Below, in pieces: positions 16,530 to 25,749 of a DNA stretch of 53,091 bases. The position numbers and the translations under genes were made by a program. Origin of the DNA: Planctomycetaceae bacterium (GTDB lineage Bacteria; Planctomycetota; Planctomycetia; Planctomycetales; Planctomycetaceae); NCBI GenBank assembly GCA_013813775.1, contig JACCRE010000168.1, positions 1 to 53,091 of the forward strand, in the 5' to 3' direction. The notes beneath the pieces are model-generated. The model saw nothing but the letters and a program-made list of their open reading frames with translations, made no database searches and was not told the DNA's origin. Numbering within the stretch: the first letter of the stretch is position 1; each line of letters starts with the position of its first letter.

Positions 16530-18679
16530 AAACGATCGGTTTCGTTGCTTTCAGGATGTGCGATTGGCTTGCGGTAGACCGTGAAGTTCCCGGCGTCGTC
16601 CTGCGTCCACACGATGACCGCGCCGTCGCCTTGAACGCTCGAATCGACGAACGGAAGGTCGTCGAGGCGCCCCAGCCCCAACGGCGATCGCTGGAACTGC
16701 AGCGACGAGCGTTGCTCGGCCTGCGGCGCTGTCGCCGCCAGGAGAAACAGCGGCCCGCTTGGCGCCGGCACCTGCGCGCTGAAGGGCGTGACAGGTTGAT
16801 AAGGCAATCCGTAAGGCGCCGCCTGGTCTCCGACACGGCCCAGCACGTCCGTCGCGCCGTTCATCTCGCCCGATATGATTCGCACGCGGTGTCCCTTTCG
16901 ACCGCCTGGCATCTCGATGATTTCCGGCGATGTCGCGGCTTCGACGCTCTTCCAGTCGATCTTCGGCCGTTCGATCTCGGGAGCGATCTCGAACGTCCGG
17001 TTCACCTGTGGCGTCCACTTGGCCAGCACCTGCGGCGTTTCGTAGCGACTCGGGAAACTGCCCGTGTAGGGCCCGGTCGGTGCGCTGTGACCGGTCGCAC
17101 TCGGCTGACCGAACTGGTTGTAAGTCGATATGAAATGTCGTTGATCGAGCGGAGAAAAGAACTCTCGCTTCGATTCGTGGATCGCACGCGTGCTCGAGCC
17201 CTGGAACAGCAGTTCGAGACGCGTTCGTCGCACGGGCTCACCCGCCGCATCGAGATCGACGATGTCGACCGACCGGACGTGATCGTTAGCGCTCATGAAG
17301 GAGTCGGCCGTGGCGACCACCGCCCACGTCAGGGCGATCGTGACAGCAGGAAACGTCACCCAAGTCCATTTCCGCATCTTCAGTTTTCCGAGCAGCCAGT
17401 ACTCGCCCGGGGCGATCACCGCGACGTAGCCGAACAGGATCAGCATGACCACCCAGCCAGGGATCATGCGAAGATTCTGCGGACGCAGCGCTTCGACGAT
17501 TCCCGTGCCGTACCCAGGCGTCGGAAACGTCCAGAGCCCGGGATGGAACTCGTAGTTCGACTGCGGAACCGCGACGAAGCCGTTCGGCTGCGAAGGATCG
17601 GCCACCGGCAGGCTGGGACGGAAGAAATCCGTCGTCAGCGGCGCCGCCTCGTTCTGCCGCCTGCGTACGACGCGATCGCGCAGTCTCCAAAAGCGAGCAT
17701 GGGCCGCGCGCCATTCCGCCGATCTGAAATCGAGCTCGCCTGGCGCGCGGAACAGGACCATGCCATGGCCGACGCCCGCTCGACGCGCGAAGACGCCGCC
17801 GCGCGTGCCGTCGGGTTCGATCACCTTGCCTTCCGAGTCGCGGACGAACGGGCCGACGTCCGATCCGCGAAACAGGCTGTCGAGGAACTCCGACTGCTTC
17901 TGCTCCAAGGCACCGTTCGCGATCACGCAGACCGCGCCTCCCGCGCGCGCCCAATCGGAGATCGCACCGAGCTGTCGCAACGACAGGCGTTTGAACGCCT
18001 CGGCTGAGATTAGGACCGCGTCGAACGCGCAATACGAAAGCGACTGCTCCGAGAGTTCGTTCGCGGCCAGCACCGGGCTGAAACTCTGAATCTTGAAACC
18101 GTTTTGCTCGTCGAATGCCGACGTGAGCTCGATTTCTCGCCGCACGACTTCGCCGTCGCTCAGTCCGGCGCCCGAGGTGGGCTCGACCGACAGCACGACC
18201 GTCCCCCAGGTCGAGGGCTGCGGGAGGGTCACGCCGATGTCGCCGAGACGATGCGTCTTGCCTTCCTCAAGAAAGGAGACGCCGATTTCCGACATGCCGA
18301 AACCAATCGCCGCCTGCGGCACCGGCAGAAGCTGACGCAGCCGGACGCCGCCAGCGGGCACGACCATCGGATCGGTGACGACGACGCTCAGCACTTCGCG
18401 ACCGTCGCGGATCACGTACTGCAAACGGCCTTCGAGCAGCTCCGGGCTGTCCCATTGCAACTCGCCCATGACGAACAGCGGCCCGCCCTCACGCGGTTGC
18501 GACACCGGCAGCGTGTTCTCCATCCGCGGGCCGTCGGCCAACGTAGCCGACGCCATGAGCAGCATCGATAGACCCACACCAGGCGTGATCAGGCGACGCG
18601 GTCGATCTCCCGATCTCCCGCCTCCCCCGATCCCCCGCCTCGCGAGTGCGGCGGTATCTGCGGTCGGCGTATCACTCAC
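16526..18679 (-). CDS. Large membrane protein of the first ABC cassette
   Basis: The protein has 717 residues. GTG at 18679 is chosen because it overlaps the upstream stop as GTGA; an in-frame ATG at 18763 would overlap the previous gene by 88 bp. An N-terminal Gly/Arg-rich stretch (ARRGIGGGGRSGDRPRR) coded by a G-rich repeat precedes a hydrophobic signal (GVGLSMLLMASATLA). A beta-rich domain follows, then a possible amidotransferase-like region (FDAVLISAEAFKRLSLRQLG), then membrane helices starting GWVVMLILFGYVAVIAPGE, and a long C-terminal extracytoplasmic domain. It is a paralogue in layout of the protein at 11867. It is coupled to the VWA protein before it and the ATPase after it. The function is unknown. 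Confidence 0.7.
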   Translation of the reverse strand: MSDTPTADTAALARRGIGGGGRSGDRPRRLITPGVGLSMLLMASATLADGPRMENTLPVSQPREGGPLFVMGELQWDSPELLEGRLQYVIRDGREVLSVVVTDPMVVPAGGVRLRQLLPVPQAAIGFGMSEIGVSFLEEGKTHRLGDIGVTLPQPSTWGTVVLSVEPTSGAGLSDGEVVRREIELTSAFDEQNGFKIQSFSPVLAANELSEQSLSYCAFDAVLISAEAFKRLSLRQLGAISDWARAGGAVCVIANGALEQKQSEFLDSLFRGSDVGPFVRDSEGKVIEPDGTRGGVFARRAGVGHGMVLFRAPGELDFRSAEWRAAHARFWRLRDRVVRRRQNEAAPLTTDFFRPSLPVADPSQPNGFVAVPQSNYEFHPGLWTFPTPGYGTGIVEALRPQNLRMIPGWVVMLILFGYVAVIAPGEYWLLGKLKMRKWTWVTFPAVTIALTWAVVATADSFMSANDHVRSVDIVDLDAAGEPVRRTRLELLFQGSSTRAIHESKREFFSPLDQRHFISTYNQFGQPSATGHSAPTGPYTGSFPSRYETPQVLAKWTPQVNRTFEIAPEIERPKIDWKSVEAATSPEIIEMPGGRKGHRVRIISGEMNGATDVLGRVGDQAAPYGLPYQPVTPFSAQVPAPSGPLFLLAATAPQAEQRSSLQFQRSPLGLGRLDDLPFVDSSVQGDGAVIVWTQDDAGNFTVYRKPIAHPESNETDRL
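18611..18652 (-). repeat. In-frame G-rich element (G-quadruplex pattern)
   Basis: The coding (minus) strand has GGGGGATCGGGGG followed by GGCGGGAGATCGGGAG: four G-runs of three or more with loops of 3-5. It encodes the Gly/Arg-rich N-terminus of the 717-residue protein. It shares the core GGGGATCGGGGG with the element at 32969. Confidence 0.65.
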
Positions 18680-20565
18680 GCGGCCGCCCTCCGTGGTCGG
18701 CGCTGAAAGATCCACCATTCCGCCAAGAGCAGGCCGAAGCCCGCGAATGCGAAATACCGCCACAGCGGCTTGTCGGAGGGCAGTTGGTCTTCGTCCGCGG
18801 CGACTTCGATCTCCTTGAATTGCAGCTTTTCGGTGATCGCGAGACCGGTCTCGCTGGCCGACGTCAAACTCGCGCCGACGGTGGCGACAGTGCGACCGCC
18901 GCGTTTGACGACATATCTCCCGACCGCGGGTGCCGGAACTCCCACAAGCTGACCCGACTCACTGGATCGCAGCGAAACGTTCTCGCCGTCCGGAATCGTG
19001 ACCGCGTACTCTTCATTCGGTGCGAGCGAGATCGGGTCGAGCACACCCGTGCGGCCGGCACGCACTTCGAGGAGATCCGCCCCTCGCAACGTTTCTTGCA
19101 CGAGGTTCGAGACGAGGATCGGAAAGCCGATGCGGTACGGCATCGTCGAGCGATCGGTGTGGAACAGAAAGTCGTACTCGATTCGCAGCGGCGTCGATTT
19201 CTTGAGCAGCAGCGGGCCGCTCCTGCCGAACGCCAGGACTTCGTAGCCACGCTCTTCGTAATCTTCGTTGCGAACGCCCTCGGCGTTCTGCGGTTCGTCG
19301 CTCATCTGCACGTCGGCAAGCTGCACATGCTGCAACAGCGGCTCGCTGCGACGCCAGTCGACGAGTTCCGCGAGATTCGTTTTGACCGTCACGAGTTCCT
19401 GCAGCTCGGGCGGAACGACGCCCACGTACATCGCCACCGGAGCCTGCTTGTCGAGATCCGACGCGCGATCGCTGACCACTAGATCGTATTCGGACGGGCC
19501 GCTGTCGTCGCCGACCGGATACAGCACGAGATTCTCGATCGATTCGAGTGCGCGCCGGTAAGAGTCGAGGTCTTCGGGACAATAGACCGTCAGCGGTCTT
19601 GGCACCGGCAAATCCAGTGAGGCGTTGTTGTCGGAGGACAATGCGTCGAAGCCATCCGGCCGCAGCGTCGCCGTCACCGTCGCGGCTTTGTCGGTGTCGA
19701 TCCGCACGGCGAAGCGCTCGTTCGCCTTCGCCGCGAGAGAGACGTGCTCCGAAGCGAGCACCTCGTTGCCGAGCTTGATCTCGAGCGTGCCCGTCGAGAC
19801 GCCGGCGGCAGGCTCGGTCTGAGAGGCTTCGATGCGTGCGAAGACCTCCCAGCTTTCGGGGCCGGCCCGGCGAGCGTTCAACGCGGTGATGCCGAGATTC
19901 ACTCCACCCGCCGGTAATCGGCGATAGTTGAGCTGGAACGGGAGTTCGAAGGGCACGTCGGGCGGCACGTTCCCGTCGGAGAAGAGCAGCACGGTCTCCA
20001 CCGGCACCGTGCGAGCCAGCGCTTGCGTGACCCGCAATCCGTCTTCGAGACGGCTTTCGACCGGCAGGGCCTCGATGCCATCCACCGCCGCTTTCAGCAG
20101 GCGTTTGTTGTCGCTGAAGTCGGTCAGGCGCTTGGCCGTCGAACCGACGGCGATGATCGACAATCGCTGACCGGGCAACAGGTCGTCGATGAGCTGCCGA
20201 ACTTCGCTTTTCACCTCATCGAGCCGGCTCACGCCGCCCGGCTGATCGAGGGCGGCCATGCTCGCCGAATGGTCGATCAGCACAGGCACATAAGCGGCGT
20301 TCGCAGCGTCACCGCGGACGAAGGGTTGCGTCGCCGCCACCGTGAGGGCCAGCAACAAGAGCAGTTGCAGTAAGAGCAGAAGATTCCGTTTGAATTTTTG
20401 CAGCGGCGAGTTCACCCGCTGATCGTTCATCACTTGACGCCACAGCGCCAGCGACGGCACCTCCGACCGCGGCCGGCGGAGCTTCAGGAAATAGAAAATG
20501 ACGATCGGGGCCGCCAACGCGAGCAGCCACAACCCCGACAGCCACGAAACGCCGATCCAGTTCAT
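18676..20565 (-). CDS. BatA-like VWA-domain membrane protein
   Basis: The protein has 629 residues. Residues 10-30 (LLALAAPIVIFYFLKLRRP) are the first helix of the BatA N-terminal domain, and residues 59-80 form a second helix. A VWA domain follows with the metal-ion-dependent adhesion site DHSAS (Asp98, Ser100, Ser102). The middle and C-terminal parts are extracytoplasmic and beta-rich, and a last helix (YFAFAGFGLLLAEWWIF) precedes an Arg-rich cytoplasmic tail. It comes directly after DUF58 and MoxR, the classical partners, and ends in a GTGA overlap with the next gene. Such proteins are thought to assemble or remodel envelope complexes under MoxR control; that role here is inferred. Confidence 0.85.
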   Translation of the reverse strand: MNWIGVSWLSGLWLLALAAPIVIFYFLKLRRPRSEVPSLALWRQVMNDQRVNSPLQKFKRNLLLLLQLLLLLALTVAATQPFVRGDAANAAYVPVLIDHSASMAALDQPGGVSRLDEVKSEVRQLIDDLLPGQRLSIIAVGSTAKRLTDFSDNKRLLKAAVDGIEALPVESRLEDGLRVTQALARTVPVETVLLFSDGNVPPDVPFELPFQLNYRRLPAGGVNLGITALNARRAGPESWEVFARIEASQTEPAAGVSTGTLEIKLGNEVLASEHVSLAAKANERFAVRIDTDKAATVTATLRPDGFDALSSDNNASLDLPVPRPLTVYCPEDLDSYRRALESIENLVLYPVGDDSGPSEYDLVVSDRASDLDKQAPVAMYVGVVPPELQELVTVKTNLAELVDWRRSEPLLQHVQLADVQMSDEPQNAEGVRNEDYEERGYEVLAFGRSGPLLLKKSTPLRIEYDFLFHTDRSTMPYRIGFPILVSNLVQETLRGADLLEVRAGRTGVLDPISLAPNEEYAVTIPDGENVSLRSSESGQLVGVPAPAVGRYVVKRGGRTVATVGASLTSASETGLAITEKLQFKEIEVAADEDQLPSDKPLWRYFAFAGFGLLLAEWWIFQRRPRRAAA

Positions 20566-20589
20566 CGTTGAACACCGTTTGGGTGCACC

Positions 20590-20661
20590 GGCGGGCCGAC
20601 GCCCGCCGCTCGCCTTTCTTTGCTTCTCTCTCGCCTCTGGCCTCTCACCTCTGGCCTCCGC
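20590..20661. repeat. Small hairpin plus heptamer-periodic repeat
   Basis: GGCGGGC-CGAC-GCCCGCC at 20590-20607 is a perfect 7-bp hairpin. It is followed by 7-nt units CCTCTGG, CCTCTCA, CCTCTGG, CCTCCGC at 20634-20661. The unit sequence is the complement of the GAGAGGCCAGAG arm at 9090. It fills the 97-bp gap between DUF58 and the VWA gene. Confidence 0.65.
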
Positions 20662-20662
20662 A

Positions 20663-21559
20663 TCACCTCACCCATCCCTGTCGTCTCAATCGGTCGAACA
20701 ACACGGCATCGACGGTTTCGTCGGAACGAACCGGCAAATACCTTCCGCCGCGCTGGCGGCACATCGTCGCCAGGTCTTCTTCCAGAGCCTGACGATGCTC
20801 GTGGTAGAGCGCGAGCAGGTCGTTCGCGCTTGAAATGTCGAGGGCGTCGCCCGTTTCGGAATCGACGAGGCGAATGTCGCCGCTCAACTCCGGGTCAAGT
20901 TCCTCGGGACTTAGGATTTGAATCCCGTGCGGCTCCAGCCCAGCCGCGTGCAGGCGGTTGAAGGGCCGCATCAGGTCGCCGAACGTCAGAAAGTCAGACA
21001 GCAGGATGACGATGCCGCGACCCTTGTGACGGAGCAGCACCTCATCGACTGCGGCGTCGATCATGGCATCGCCGCCGCCTTCGAGGTTCTCGATGAATCG
21101 CAGTGCTCGTCGCAGCGCCGGCCGGCCGAGCATCGGCGGCAGGAATTCGGGGGCTCGGCCGAAGGCATGGCAAGCGTAAATGCTCGTCCGTTCGCCGCCG
21201 TACAGGCCGACGATGCAGAACGCCGCCGCGAGCCGCTTCGCCATCAGGAATTTGTCGCCGTAGACCATCGAACTCGATCCGTCGACCAGCACGACGAAGT
21301 GCATCTCCTCTTCGTGCCGGTAGAGCTTGAGATACGGCCGGTTGAGACGCGAGAAGATGTTCCAGTCGACGTACCGCACGTCGTCGCCGGCCGAGTAGTC
21401 GCGGTAGTCGGTGAACTCGGTGCTCGTGCCCCCCTTGCGGGCGAGGTGCTCGCCGCGACCGAGATTCGTCTGTCGCTTCCGCGGGTTGATGCGCATGCGC
21501 TCCAGCCGCGCGAGGGCGCTGTTCGAGAGAAGGGAGGTGAGTTGGCCGCTGGTCGCCAT
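20663..21559 (-). CDS. DUF58 domain protein
   Basis: The protein has 298 residues. The conserved DUF58 block is plain: GEHLARKGGTSTEFTDYR, then VRYVDWNIFSRLNRPYLK, and a VWA-like core with LVDGSSSM in place of the metal site. It has no membrane helix, so it is cytoplasmic. DUF58 proteins are near-constant partners of MoxR ATPases and VWA membrane proteins, and this one lies between them. A perfect-looking 23-bp inverted repeat lies just upstream of its start. Confidence 0.92.
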   Translation of the reverse strand: MATSGQLTSLLSNSALARLERMRINPRKRQTNLGRGEHLARKGGTSTEFTDYRDYSAGDDVRYVDWNIFSRLNRPYLKLYRHEEEMHFVVLVDGSSSMVYGDKFLMAKRLAAAFCIVGLYGGERTSIYACHAFGRAPEFLPPMLGRPALRRALRFIENLEGGGDAMIDAAVDEVLLRHKGRGIVILLSDFLTFGDLMRPFNRLHAAGLEPHGIQILSPEELDPELSGDIRLVDSETGDALDISSANDLLALYHEHRQALEEDLATMCRQRGGRYLPVRSDETVDAVLFDRLRRQGWVR

Positions 21560-21573
21560 AATTCGTCGTCTTT

Positions 21574-21640
21574 GTAGGACAGGCTCCCGCCTGACATCGA
21601 ATGTCGTTTCGCGTGGGTGTCAGGCGGGAGCCTGACCTAC
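21574..21640. repeat. Long inverted repeat between MoxR and DUF58 genes
   Basis: Two 23-base arms (21574-21596 and 21618-21640), with core CAGGCTCCCGCCTGACA and its complement, pair with a single mismatch around a 21-base loop. Each arm is also partly self-complementary. It occupies most of the 95-bp gap and would form a strong hairpin in the operon mRNA. Confidence 0.88.
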
Positions 21641-21654
21641 GTGGCTTCGATGCG

Positions 21655-22710
21655 TTACGTCGTCGCGAGAACAGCCTTCGCCACGGGCGCGCGGCTTTCC
21701 TCGGGAAGTTCGTTCACGATTGCGCGGATGATGTCGGCGACGCTGATTTCTTCCGCCTGTCCGTCGTAGTTCAACAGCACGCGGTGTTGCAGAGTGTTGA
21801 CGGCGAAGTGACGGATGTCTTCATGGGCGACGTGAGCGCGGCCTTCCGCCAATGCTCGCACGCGTGCCGCCTTGAGCAGTGTTTGAGCCGCGCGCGGACT
21901 CGCGCCCCACTTCACGAACTTGCGAACCTGCTCAGTCGAAAAGTCGCTGTGCGGGTGCGTCGCCAGGACCAGTCGCACGGCGTAATCGCGAATCGCATCG
22001 GCGACGACGACCTTATTGAGGACCGTCCGCAACTGCATGATGCGCTCGGCGTTCAGCACGCGATTCGGTTCGACGGGCGTGCGCAGGATCGTCCGCTGCA
22101 CGATTTCGTTCAGATCTTCGCGATTGGGGAACGGCACGTTCACCTTGAATAGAAAGCGATCGAGCTGGGCCTCCGGCAGCGGATAGGTGCCTTCCTGCTC
22201 GAGAGGGTTCTGCGTCGCCATCACGAAAAAGGGCTGCGTGAGGATGTGAATCGTGCCGCCGGTCGTGACGCTGCCTTCCTGCATCGTTTCGAGCAACGCC
22301 GATTGCGTTTTCGGACTCGCACGGTTGATCTCGTCGGCCAGAAGAAGTTGCGTGAAGATCGGCCCTTTCTTGAACTCGAACTGATAGCGGCCGCGTTCGT
22401 CGGCGGTCATCACCGTCGTGCCGATGATGTCGGCGGGCATCAGGTCGGGCGTGAACTGGATGCGGCGGAACTCCAGGTCGAGCGTCTTCGAGAGCGCCTT
22501 GATGAGCTCCGTCTTGCCGAGGCCGGGCACGCCTTCGAGCAGCACGTTGCCGCCGCCGAAGAGCGCCGTCAGCACCGCCTCGACGACTTCCGTCTGCCCG
22601 ACCATCACGCGGGCGATCTCGGTGCGCGCCTGGGCGAACGTCTCGCGGAACTTCTTCGCCTCGGCGGCGAGGTCATCGGGGTTGAAGGCGGATTCGATAT
22701 GTTCGGTCAT
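21655..22710 (-). CDS. MoxR-family AAA+ ATPase
   Basis: The protein has 351 residues. Walker A is GVPGLGKT (60-67), Walker B is LLLADEINRA (Asp126, Glu127), and sensor 1 lies in FVMATQNPLEQEGTYPLPEAQLDRF. A MoxR lid domain makes up the last third. It is a cytoplasmic chaperone-like ATPase acting on VWA-domain partners. The genes before and after it (double VWA at 22744, DUF58 at 20663) fit this. It starts 33 bp after the VWA gene ends. Confidence 0.95.
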   Translation of the reverse strand: MTEHIESAFNPDDLAAEAKKFRETFAQARTEIARVMVGQTEVVEAVLTALFGGGNVLLEGVPGLGKTELIKALSKTLDLEFRRIQFTPDLMPADIIGTTVMTADERGRYQFEFKKGPIFTQLLLADEINRASPKTQSALLETMQEGSVTTGGTIHILTQPFFVMATQNPLEQEGTYPLPEAQLDRFLFKVNVPFPNREDLNEIVQRTILRTPVEPNRVLNAERIMQLRTVLNKVVVADAIRDYAVRLVLATHPHSDFSTEQVRKFVKWGASPRAAQTLLKAARVRALAEGRAHVAHEDIRHFAVNTLQHRVLLNYDGQAEEISVADIIRAIVNELPEESRAPVAKAVLATT

Positions 22711-22743
22711 CGTTTGACTTTCTGAAATGCGTGATCCGCGAGG

Positions 22744-25700
22744 TCATTCGGTTTCGGGCTGCTGTTCTTCGCGTTTTCGCTTCCGTTCGAGCAAGCGGCT
22801 CGTCGTCGAGCCTTCGGCCGACGGCCTCGGCACGGTTGCCGATCCGGGCTTGGGCGCGACTTTCGTTTTCACTGCCGCCGCGGGCCGCGGTCTTGTCGTT
22901 CGTCGCGGTTGAGCGACCGGTCGTGCGATCGGCGTCATCCCTTGCTTCACTTCGCGTTTGCGATCGAGCAGGCGACCCATCGTCGCGCCGGAGCCTTCCG
23001 CCTTCGATCGTTTGAACGCGCTCGCCATCGCGCGCCAGTCGAGTTGCACGCGACGAACGGCGATGTCGAGCGGCAACAGGCAGGCGAGCGCGACGAGGAA
23101 CCAGTCGAAGACGGGGTTCGAGCTGCTCTTGGGCGTTCGGTCGGTGGGGAAGATTTCGGCCGCCGTCGCCTTGCCGTCGCGATAGAAGTTGCCGCCCGTC
23201 TTGCGGGCGATTTCTTCGAGGGCGATCGGGTTCGAGCGGAACCGCAGGTATTCGGGTGAATAAGGCACGATGAAGCCGGCCGGAACCTGTTCCGTCCGAT
23301 CGCCGGCTCGCCCTTTAGCGAGCACCTGATACCGGCCTTCACCCCACAACGGCATCTTCGCCTGATAACGTCGCGGGCCGACCTGTCGCAGTTGCACGTT
23401 CTCGTTTCGGCCGCGCGGGCCGATGACGGTCGCGGTCACATCGAGAAACATTTCTTCGGGATGGAAATCCTCGGCGATGATCACGCCGGCGTTGCCTTCG
23501 GTCTCGGTCGAGACTCGCAGGTGCCCCTGTTTCTCGACCCGCGAGACGTGCTGCACGAGTTGCTTGACGAACGGCTCGAACTGCTCCCATTCGAGCCAGT
23601 CGCGGCCCCAGTTCGGCGACATGTCCGACGTCCACGCGGCCGAGCGGCCGAGGCCGTACTGCCAGACGGCGAGAATCGGATCGACCTCGCCGGGGGCGAC
23701 CTTTTCGTCGGAGGGAACCTTGAGCAGCGTCTGCGCAGGCTTACCTTTGGGACTCACAAGGACATACCCATGCAGCGGCGGGAGGCCGTCGATGCCCTTG
23801 AGAATCGGATGCAGGCCATATTCGAACTCAGGCTGCACCGTCTTGTTCTGGATCATCGTCCGCTTGAGCGTCTTCGCCTCTTTGATGAAGATCGCCGGCA
23901 GCGTGTTGGGGTCTGACGGATAGTAGTAGCGACCACCCGTGGCCGCGGCGACGGCCCGCAGGTTCGAAATCTCAGAACCGCCGTGCGGGAAGATCGCGAC
24001 GGTCGAGACGCTGACTTTCGCCTCGATGAACTGCTGCACGAGCTCGGGCGGCGCTGGCGACGGATCGCCGTCCGAGATGATGATCATGTGCTTGGTCGCC
24101 GCGTCGTTCTCCTTGAGGCCCTTCAGCCCGAGTTGCATCGTGTTCGCGAAGCTGGGCATGTCGCCGATCTGGGCGGCGTTGATCTTGGGGATCATCTTTT
24201 TGTAGTCGCCCGCCGGCGTGAGTTCGAACACCCACTCCTCGCCGCTTTGGGTGTAGGCCAGCACGCCGACTTCGTCTTGCGCACCCAGAACACGGATCGC
24301 CTCTTTCGTGATCCGCTTGCCCCAGGTGTTGCCTTCGGGGAATTCGCAGGTATGCAGGATGATCGCCAGCGCGGCCTTGGGGAGCACCTTGCGTTTGGTG
24401 ACGTCCATCGAGACGGGCAGCGCGTCTTCGATGACGGTACGGTGATAGCCGCCGGGGCCGTAGCTGTCCGGCCCGCCGACCATGATGAACCCGATGCCCA
24501 GGTTCTTCACGGCGTCGTGAACGGCCTGCATCTGAACGGCGTCGAATGCGTCGGCGGGCGCGTTGACGAACATGATGCAGTCATACGGCATGAGCGCCAG
24601 CACGTCGCGCGGCAGATCGTAGGCCGACACCTGCTCGACAAGCCGATCGGCGTCGCGCAGCGTCTTCGCGAGCTGCCGCCACTCGCGATCCTCGGCGTCG
24701 GGAGACGTGACGAGCAGCACTTTGCCCTCGCCTTCGACGAACAGATAACTGACGACGGTGTTGTTCTGCTGCAAGTGGTCTTCGTCGGGATTCGTTTCGA
24801 TCGTCGCCGCGTATTCGTAATACGCCGGTTCCCGCAGCATGATCGGCACGGTGAAGCGGTTCTTGCCGGCGCGAAACTCAACCTCCTTCTCAACGATGAC
24901 CTCGCCGTTCTCGCGAAGAACGAGCTTGCCCTTGCCTTCCTTGAGAGAAGCCAGCACGACTGCCGCTTCGTAGCTCTCGCCGAGCTTGACCTGTCGCGGC
25001 AGTTCCAACCGCTCGAGCCAGACTTCGCGGTCGAAGTCGTACTCGATCGGCAGCACATCGACGCTGATGTCGCGCGACTTCAATTCGTCGAGAATTCGCG
25101 ACAGGCTGCCTTCGGTGGCGGTGCCGTCGCTCACCAGCACGATCCGCCCGCGGGAATCTTCCGGCAGCATCGCCGCCGACAGCGACAATGCCTGTTCGAG
25201 GTTCGTCGCGTCGGGTTCGATCAGGCTGTTGATCGCGGTGTCATCGGGCGGCGGCGCCTCGCGCGGCGGGAACTCGACGGCGGCGTTCCGGCCGAACACG
25301 ACCAGCCCCGCCCAGTCGCCGCTCGGCTTCTCGCCGACCGTGCGGGCGAAGAAGCCGCGCGCCGCCTCGCCGGTGATCTCGCCGATCGAGTCGGAGATGT
25401 CCATCGCGTAGACGACGCTCAACCGGTTGCTCGTGCGCACGCTGCGCGGTTCGGCCAGCACCATCACGAGCAGCCCCGCGAGGCACAGCCGGATCAACGT
25501 CGCCGTCGCGGCGCGACTTGCCGTGAGTCCGCCGACGCCCGCGATCGACATCCACCAGATCCAGGGCGTCACCGCGAGCAACCCGAACCAGGCGGGCCGC
25601 TCGAACAACATGCGGCCGGTCGCTTCCAGCCAGACGACGGTCCCGATGAAGGCGACGAGGAACAGCGCGAGCGGCCACGCATCGATCCAGCGAAACGGTT

Positions 25701-25749
25701 TGCGTGGCGGCGGAAAAATGCGAGAGAGGACGGAGCGTATCCTGTTCAT
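22744..25749 (-). CDS. Double-VWA membrane protein with amidotransferase-like region
   Basis: The protein has 1,001 residues. There are three N-terminal membrane helices (about 24-100), then a first VWA domain with the metal site DISDS (Asp117, Ser119, Ser121). A beta-sandwich is followed by a class I glutamine-amidotransferase-like fold (YDCIMFVNAPADAF through FIMVGGPDSYGPGGY) without an obvious catalytic Cys, then a second VWA-type domain (MIIISDGDPSPAPPEL). A late helix (PVFDWFLVALACLLPLDIAV) leads to a basic cytoplasmic tail of about 110 residues. The tail contains two related motifs, MGRLLDRKR and SRLLERKRKR. ATG at 25749 overlaps the ATPase-NHL gene as ATGA. It is probably the main MoxR/DUF58 client. 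Function beyond that is unknown. Confidence 0.88.
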   Translation of the reverse strand: MNRIRSVLSRIFPPPRKPFRWIDAWPLALFLVAFIGTVVWLEATGRMLFERPAWFGLLAVTPWIWWMSIAGVGGLTASRAATATLIRLCLAGLLVMVLAEPRSVRTSNRLSVVYAMDISDSIGEITGEAARGFFARTVGEKPSGDWAGLVVFGRNAAVEFPPREAPPPDDTAINSLIEPDATNLEQALSLSAAMLPEDSRGRIVLVSDGTATEGSLSRILDELKSRDISVDVLPIEYDFDREVWLERLELPRQVKLGESYEAAVVLASLKEGKGKLVLRENGEVIVEKEVEFRAGKNRFTVPIMLREPAYYEYAATIETNPDEDHLQQNNTVVSYLFVEGEGKVLLVTSPDAEDREWRQLAKTLRDADRLVEQVSAYDLPRDVLALMPYDCIMFVNAPADAFDAVQMQAVHDAVKNLGIGFIMVGGPDSYGPGGYHRTVIEDALPVSMDVTKRKVLPKAALAIILHTCEFPEGNTWGKRITKEAIRVLGAQDEVGVLAYTQSGEEWVFELTPAGDYKKMIPKINAAQIGDMPSFANTMQLGLKGLKENDAATKHMIIISDGDPSPAPPELVQQFIEAKVSVSTVAIFPHGGSEISNLRAVAAATGGRYYYPSDPNTLPAIFIKEAKTLKRTMIQNKTVQPEFEYGLHPILKGIDGLPPLHGYVLVSPKGKPAQTLLKVPSDEKVAPGEVDPILAVWQYGLGRSAAWTSDMSPNWGRDWLEWEQFEPFVKQLVQHVSRVEKQGHLRVSTETEGNAGVIIAEDFHPEEMFLDVTATVIGPRGRNENVQLRQVGPRRYQAKMPLWGEGRYQVLAKGRAGDRTEQVPAGFIVPYSPEYLRFRSNPIALEEIARKTGGNFYRDGKATAAEIFPTDRTPKSSSNPVFDWFLVALACLLPLDIAVRRVQLDWRAMASAFKRSKAEGSGATMGRLLDRKREVKQGMTPIARPVAQPRRTTRPRPAAAVKTKVAPKPGSATVPRPSAEGSTTSRLLERKRKREEQQPETE

